DNA of 64,000 bases from Agapetus fuscipes (lineage: Eukaryota; Arthropoda; Insecta; Trichoptera; Glossosomatidae): NCBI GenBank assembly GCA_951799405.1, contig OX637363.1, positions 6,758,001-6,822,000 of the forward strand, written 5' to 3'. Each line of letters begins with the position of its first letter. Position 1 is the first letter of the stretch. Shown piece after piece: positions 59,104 through 64,000 of the stretch. The notes beneath the pieces were generated by a model. The model was not told where the DNA came from and did not search any database. It was given only the letters and a program-made list of their open reading frames with translations. Position numbers and translations under genes: made by a program.

Positions 59104-59268
59104 CTGGAAGTCTCATCCCCACGGTAATTCTTACCTACCGAATATCTATAATATTTATATGAAGACCTGTCAATACAAGATGGCCGCAAGTGAACAGCTG
59201 ATTAGTATTCATGCAAATATTACCGATATTCGGTAGGTAAGAATCACCGTGGTGATGAGACTTCCAGC
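59104..59268. mobile_element. Foldback MITE, CTGGAAGTCTCATC family, copy 3
   Basis: CTGGAAGTCTCATCCCCACG at the left and GGTGATGAGACTTCCAG at the right, with arms of about 50 bp. The core is AAGATGGCCGCAAGTGAACA. Confidence 0.9.
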
Positions 59269-59910
59269 CCAGAATTCACATATGTCTGAAATGATTAAAT
59301 GGAGTTTTGTGTATGGAGGAGAAAAAATAGCAAGAATTTAAAAAAAAAGTCAAAACATCTGACTTCGTAATCGAGATTTGAAAACAACATAAAAAAATAA
59401 AACATTTCTTGGCAGGTTGACGAAAAGACTTGGTATGCGTGTTTTGAAATACAGGCGCGTTCAGGAAGTGTCTGTCTATATAATATCTATCTGTCTGTCT
59501 GTCTGAGCGACAGAGATTCATTGAGAAAAATAGTTAACCAAACGACGAGTGACGTCAGTAGATAATATTCCAACTTGTAATTAAAATAAATCATTTCAAA
59601 ATATTATTTGTTTATGGTAAATTTTAAGGATTACTATGTTGTCTATTGCCTGGTAGCGAATGTTTATTTTTTCGACCGCTTTTTCACCCTTGACATGGAG
59701 AAGCCATATTCGTTGTCTATGGAACGTAAAAACAAAATTTTGAAACCAATCCTTTTAAGAATGTTTTTCCCATTATTTTACATGGATGTTTTTGTAAAAA
59801 AAATAAGTGTATAACCCTACCACGCAGGATTACAATTTGTCAAGATATCATTTTACACGAAGGGTTGTTCGTCCCACGCTATCCCTTAAACTTAATGTAT
59901 ATATATAATG
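59269..59910. other. Unassigned intron DNA with a (TCTG)n run
   Basis: 59484-59505 is ATCTATCTGTCTGTCTGTCTG. No gene or shared repeat was recognised in the rest. Confidence 0.45.
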
Positions 59911-60335
59911 TTGACCGGTCCGTAGTCCAGTGGTAACACTTTGAACTCACAAATGGAAGGTTATGGGTTCGAATCCCGGCGGAGCACAAAAAAATATAAT
60001 CTATATTTTCAAATTTGTTCTTCGCTGGGTTAAAAAATTCATAAAGACCGTTCATCAAAAAGTCCATCCAGCCTTAAAACATCGGGGTCTTGCTTGAGAC
60101 TTGGCGCTTTGTAGCGACGACCAAGCTCGTAAAAAGACTGGTTGATAGCTCAGTTGGTAGAATGCTTTCATTTCCTGCCGAGAGCAAGAGTTCGATCGCA
60201 AGGTGTGCTCAGCCTTCACAAGAAATGAGAACCAACTCTCCCGGGAGCTGGGAAACCCCCACTTACACTGAAAGTGGTTGGTGTGAGGTCGGCCCCCTTA
60301 CCCGTAAAAATAAATAGGTCCCGAATTGCCACATG
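59911..60335 (+). mobile_element. SINE1-SINE2 dimer
   Basis: SINE1 head (GACCGGTCCGTAGTCCAGTG, GGGTTCGAATCCCGG) and body to GACGACCAAGCTCGTAAAAA. Then GACTGGTTGATAGCTCAGTT starts SINE2 (60130), which has a deletion in its head/body and ends near AATTGCCACATGATGG. The junction is the same as at 22880 and 7285. Confidence 0.88.
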
Positions 60336-60779
60336 ATGGAAGACGATGATGTAAGTCGAAAACGTTCGTAATAGTTTTTGAATTAAATTAATAATTGGTG
60401 AAAAGAAACAATGTTTTCATTGGAATTTGATTCTTAAAAATATTAAAAACCAATATGAATTTTTACAGTGTTAATACACAACCAATACAAAATATAAAGA
60501 ATATCTGTTTGATGAGGGTCATCTAAATAAATATCACATTACATAAGTGAATAGTGAATCTACAAATAGAAAATATAATGAGTCATTTAAAGAACGTGTT
60601 GTTTGACATTGAGGTGAAAATTGTTGATCTATTTGTGAGTCACATCATTATTGAAGCAATGTTTTCTATATTATGCGACTATAAACACAATGTCGGCAAC
60701 ATTTTATATTGATGAAATATTTATAAAATAAAACATGAAAACCATTTGGTAAAATACATTATGTGGTCCTCTCAATAAA
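60336..60779. other. Unassigned intron DNA
   Basis: AT-rich with no element recognised. Confidence 0.4.
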
Positions 60780-60856
60780 GGTCAACAGACTGCATTGGCT
60801 GGGGCACATTCAGCGAATGGACCATCGGAGCCTGGAGAAGACGATTGTGATGACGA

Positions 60857-60964
60857 CATGTTGAAAGCACCGGTTCCCATAGATCACCGAAGTTAAGCAA
60901 CATTGGGCGCGGATAGTACTTGGATGGGCTACCGCTCAGGTACACCGCGTGTCGTTGGCATCTT
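60857..60964 (+). pseudogene. 5S rRNA-derived segment (5'-truncated)
   Basis: CATGTTGAAAGCACCGGTTC, ATCACCGAAGTTAAGCAAC, GGGCGCGGATAGTACTTGGA TGGG, CCGCGTGTCGTTGGCA follow the arthropod 5S rRNA from about base 15 to its 3' end. The 5' strand of helix I is missing, and there are changes in the loop before GATCACC and in the TGGGTGACCGC stretch, so it is not a functional 5S gene. Internal promoter box A and the intermediate element are largely kept. Confidence 0.88.
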
Positions 60965-61269
60965 GGACCGGTCCGTAGTCCAGTGGCAACACTTCGGACT
61001 CGTAAATGGAAGGTTGTGGATTCGGATCCCGGCGGAGTACAAAAATATACCATTTATATTTCGAATGTGCTCTTCGCTGAGTTGAAAAATTAATAAACCT
61101 TTACCAAAGACCGGTCACTGAAAGGTCCATCCAACCTTACAACAACTGGGTCTTGCTTGAGAATTGGCGCTTCTACAGCGACGACCAAGCTCGCAGAGGG
61201 TTCTTGAGGTGTGATACACACAAAAACAGCGCTCACCAAATAAATCATCCTAATATTATTATTATTATT
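60857..61269 (+). mobile_element. Chimeric retroposon: 5S rRNA head fused to SINE1a
   Basis: Flanked by ATGACGA at 60850-60856 and 61270-61276 inside a LINE frame. It starts with about 108 bp of 5S rRNA-derived sequence (60857-60964) that joins directly to the SINE1 tRNA-like head (GGACCGGTCCGTAGTCCAGT), body, a-type end (AGCGCTCACCAAATAAATCA) and an (ATT)n tail. The single target duplication around the whole shows it inserted as one unit. Confidence 0.9.
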
Positions 61270-61509
61270 ATGACGAACCCGGAGGGACGCCGGACAGGGG
61301 GAAGACCACGTTCAAGATGGCTGGATGGAGTGGTGGCGGATTGCCGTGCAGTGGGAATGTGGGACTGGAGGAGGAAGACGTTGGATAGACAGCGCTGGCA
61401 GCGGTTGCTGAGGGAGGCCAAGACCCACCCCGGGTTGTCGTGCCAATGATGATGATGATGATGAAAATACATCATCTCGGATCGTTTTTACGACTACTAA
61501 GGATCATGG

Positions 61510-62005
61510 TTGAAAAGGTTATGACTCTGGAAGAAATGAAAGAAGTATGTACAGGACAGAAAAAAATTGGCGGTTAATCTGCAACGTTGATTTGTAATGC
61601 TGGTTTATTCATTTATGTAACATTTTTTGTTGACGTATGTCTTGACATTTTTTGTGTTGATTTCTTTTGAATAGTTTGTTGTTTTCGTATAGGTACTTAA
61701 TTGTTATTTATTATTTGTATTTATTGACTCATAGGTTGATATGAGGCTGACCACCCATGCTGTAGAAAATGGTTCACTTTGCCATTGTCACCCCTGTTTA
61801 AGGGAAAGTCAACAAGAGTCGCAGGGTGTTTCAGGTAAGGACGGCAAGAGTTGCAGGGCTTATGTTCATTTGAGATTGGGTTTTTATAATGTAGGTCCAC
61901 ATGCGGCATGTGTAAGCGCAAAATTATACATGTCTGCTTGTGGGAATGCATTTAATATAAATCTTAAATGATATATATCCTTGCAGCTTAGATTAGATTA
62001 GATTA
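61510..62005 (+). mobile_element. LINE-A 3' fragment with duplicated Rep-C segment
   Basis: AAAAGGTTATGACTCTGGAA, frameshifted AAAAAAATTGGCGGTTAATC, 3' UTR, then the Rep-C end with two GGGAAAG...AAGAGT..GCAGGG units (61800-61860). Ends GCAGCTTAGATTAGATTAGA. It looks like a join of two Rep-C subtypes. Confidence 0.85.
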
Positions 62006-62140
62006 GATTTGAGATCCAGGTCTTTATATTGTAAGTCCACACTTATAAGCACGAACTTATACGTGTCTACTTGTTAAAAGTGAATCCGAAATGTTACATT
62101 TCCTTGCAACTTAGATTAGATTAGATTTGATTAGAATGCT
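62006..62140 (+). mobile_element. Rep-C 3' half
   Basis: GTCTTTATATTGTAAGTCCA, GAACTTATACGTGTCTACTT, TTGCAACTTAGATTAGATTA. 5'-truncated copy in tandem with the previous one. Confidence 0.8.
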
Positions 62141-62514
62141 TGGAGCGTTCTCGTTTCGTCTAATGACATTGGCAAAGTGAACCATCTTTTACAGTATGGG
62201 TGGTCATCCTGTAAAGATATCCAACCTTTTTTGGAGTGTTCTGGGTTGTAAGTGTTATAATGAATCGTATCGGCAAAGAAGAAGTAGTTTATGAGACCGT
62301 CTTGTCTCCGGAATGGATATCGGAGCCGGCATTGTCACCCAGATATGAGGTATCGAGGTGGAACACACTCACTACAGATGTACGCACTCCCACATGCGCA
62401 CAGCGGTGAACTGCATTCACACCACCACACTGACACTGCGTTTACTGCCATCAGTAGGCGGGCGCCTTGTTTTTGTCTTTCCACAGCTAAAGCGAGAGCA
62501 CCACGGTCTTCCTT
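62141..62514. other. Mostly unassigned intron DNA
   Basis: 62163-62205 is a 40-bp Rep-C scrap on the - strand (TGACATTGGCAAAGTGAACC). 62290-62510 is GC-richer with overlapping short frames on both strands but no recognisable motif. Confidence 0.45.
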
Positions 62515-63400
62515 CATCTAAATCTAAGTTGCAAAGATATGTATCATTTGAGGTTCATATTAAATGCATTCCCGCAAGCAGACACGCATAATTTCGCGCC
62601 GCTCACACATGCCGCATGTGGATTGTTATGTTTAGATTGAAAGGTATCTCCAGGATACTTACATCCGGCTAGCTCTCATCAGCATCACTCTCAGGGCGTT
62701 GGGTTCTTTCTTTGGTATTGCTTACTTATATCTTGGGAAGGTTGTATAATTAAAAGATAAGTTTAACATGAACAAATAAGGGTTTATTTAATCTACTAAT
62801 ATGGGGAAAAAGGGGAATTTAGGGATTGGCACGACCTGCAGGTTGTCCCTAGAACACTCCCTATTCTGTTGCCTGGTGTTCCGAACGGAAGGCCTGGGCC
62901 AGCGCCCCAGGCTAGCGGCGGCTCACAAGGCGGACGCCTCCACACGTGGGAGCCCCTGGGTGGGCGCTCCTATGCCTCTGGTCCACAAGGCGGGTGCCTT
63001 GCTGGCAGGAAATCCAAGTAGATGGGGGGGAGGGAGCTCCATTGTAGTGCCCCCTCTTGCACCGCTTGGTGCTTGGTCGCTGACGTCTTAGTCGGTTGAC
63101 ATCTTGCCGGGAACTAACGAACGACGGCCTGATAAGTTCACACGGTGCAGTTCGGCCGCTTCCGTGACCGTTCGGATCCGTTCGGCCCACAAACACACAC
63201 TGCACACTTCGGGATCGGTTTTTTATATGTTATTTAAAATAACATAACAGGATCTACAAAATAAAATCACAATCTCAAATGAACATAAGCCCTGTAACTC
63301 TTGCCGACCTTGCCTGAAACAGGGGTGACATAGGCAAAGTGAACCATTTTTTACAGTATGGGTGGTCAGCTTCATACCAACCTATAAGTCAAGGAATACA
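62515..63400 (-). mobile_element. Rep-C copy, split by a solo LTR
   Basis: On the - strand: GACTTATAGGTTGGTATGAA (63390) to TTTTATTTTGTAGATCC (63250), then the LTR, then ATCCACATGCGGCATGTG (62623) to TTGCAACTTAGATTTAG. Confidence 0.9.
62624..63249. mobile_element. 626-bp GC-rich solo LTR with GGAT duplication
   Basis: Ends TGTTATGTTTAG ... AATAACATAACA (inverted TGTTATGTT). GGAT at 62620-62623 and 63250-63253. The flanking Rep-C is continuous without it. It has no internal region and no similarity to LTR-E or LTR-F beyond TGTTA. The 62860-63190 part is strikingly GC-rich. AATAAA on the - strand (about 62783) suggests a - orientation, but this is not settled. Confidence 0.85.
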
Positions 63401-63493
63401 AGCAATTAATTTCATCCAGTTATACAAACAGACACTAAAAAATCTACAAAACATCTATAAATCATCGAATCAGTTAAACCGTCCTCAATACTG
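63401..63493. other. Short unassigned spacer
   Basis: AT-rich; nothing recognised. Confidence 0.4.
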
Positions 63494-63740
63494 TAACGAT
63501 TTTACTGGGGTTCTCTTTTAATTAAACTGCAAGTATTTATTTTTAACGGAATTTATTTTACACGGTTGGTTCAGAATTTAACGGCAAAATGCTTGAAGCG
63601 ACTAATCCCTCTCCGCACCAAGCTAGTCCCTATATATAAGTACAAAAGAGATCTTTCTTGCATATTCCAGATCATTCTTCGATTTCTCGCTCACACCAGA
63701 AGACCATTCTATGCACTACCACCATTATGGACTACTCCCA
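63494..63740 (-). mobile_element. LTR-F 3' part
   Basis: On the - strand it ends CCAGTAAAATCGTTACA at 63494 and includes TGCAAGAAAGATCTCTTTTG and the TATA-like CTTATATATAGGG. It shares ATAATGGTGGTAGTGCATAG with other copies and then diverges, so the 5' end is lost. Confidence 0.75.
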
Positions 63741-64000
63741 GATAAATTGTTAGGTTTACGTTGGAATTACGGTCGTTTTACATATTTACAATAATTTTTA
63801 ACTACACAGTTAATTTTTTTGATCGGATATTACACGAACCGTTATAAGAGAACTTACATTATTCTCGACGTTTCGTTAGCGACGTAGCTAAAGTCTTCAG
63901 GAGACACGCTCTCTGCACGACGACTGAGGATGAACTGATTATTTCCTCTGTACAATTGTCACAAATCACGGCAAACCTTCGAGCAAAATAAAAGTGTAAA
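63741..64000. repeat. Dispersed unit also found in the hAT-like element
   Basis: GTTGGAATTACGGTCGTTTT ACAT, ACTACACAGTTA and CGGATATTACACGAACCGTT match 50270-50310 and 50569-50606. Then TCGACGTTTCGTTAGCGACG, TCTTCAGGAGACACG, a motif like that at 16255-16300. It runs off the window. Confidence 0.6.

Larger units (their letters stand above)
60780..61464 (+). mobile_element. LINE 3' fragment (HPGLSCQ type), split by a chimeric SINE
   Basis: Before the insertion the frame gives VNRLHWLGHIQRMDHRSLEK TIVM. After it the frame continues TNPEGRRTGGRPRSRWLDGV, then LDRQRWQRLLREAKTHPGLS CQ and stop. Removing 60857-61269 and one ATGACGA restores one frame. The 3' tail is repeated ATG. This is a fourth non-LTR family in the window. 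Its 5' part is missing. Confidence 0.88.

Noticed and set aside
60857..60964. Functional 5S rRNA gene
   Set aside because: The first 14 or so bases are missing, there are internal changes, and it is bounded by a retroposon target duplication. It is a pseudogene segment.
1..64000. CRISPR arrays, operons, prophage or bacterial defence genes
   Set aside because: The window has introns, poly(A) retroposons and eukaryotic genes. Regularly spaced repeats with unique spacers are absent.

Overview
The window is eukaryotic nuclear DNA from an arthropod, most likely an insect. The order cannot be fixed from the sequence. The evidence is two spliced genes with GT-AG introns and insect-like protein ends, AT-rich background DNA, RTE-type non-LTR retrotransposons, tRNA-derived SINEs and many MITEs. 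There is no operon structure and no long host reading frame. Most long open frames belong to mobile elements.

Host genes, both on the + strand. (1) Positions 1135-5873 hold the last four coding exons of the ASPP gene (apoptosis-stimulating protein of p53; PPP1R13B/TP53BP2 family): ankyrin repeats, then the SH3 domain, then the short LYPR tail and stop, followed by a probable 3' UTR to about 7010. (2) Positions 12191-12310 are the first coding exon of alpha-actinin (Actn), with GC-rich probable promoter/5' UTR DNA just upstream. No second Actn exon was found, so the rest of the window (more than 51 kb) is best read as Actn intron 1 packed with transposons.

Mobile DNA. LINE-A is an RTE-like element with a nearly complete copy at 30363-33615 (955-codon APE plus RT frame, 7-bp target duplication AACTACA) and many 3' fragments. 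Its roughly 250-bp 3' end also occurs about 35 times as short stand-alone copies, called Rep-C here. LINE-B is a sister element on the - strand at 18836-21100 with an (AAGAC)n tail. Fragments of four other LINEs are present. Two tRNA-headed SINE families (SINE1, SINE2) occur singly, as SINE1-SINE2 dimers, and once fused to a 5S rRNA-derived head. Three LTR families (two of them related) are present only as solo LTRs or LTR fragments. At least a dozen MITE insertions have readable ends. Several loci are nests in which insertion order can be read directly: 404-917, 4012-4880, 21485-22180, 30182-33695, 36425-36870, 45340-46655, 46905-47373, 48868-51050, 60780-61464 and 62515-63400.

The most unusual items are the 5S-tRNA chimeric retroposon at 60857-61269, which sits in a LINE frame with a clean 7-bp duplication; the modular SINE1 family, with one 5' part and three different 3' parts, one of which is a whole second SINE; and the recent-looking LINE-A copy inserted into its own 3'-end repeat. 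Names such as SINE1, SINE2, Rep-C, Rep-E1, Rep-G, LTR-E and LTR-F are local labels, not database names. Family boundaries come from comparing copies by eye within the window.
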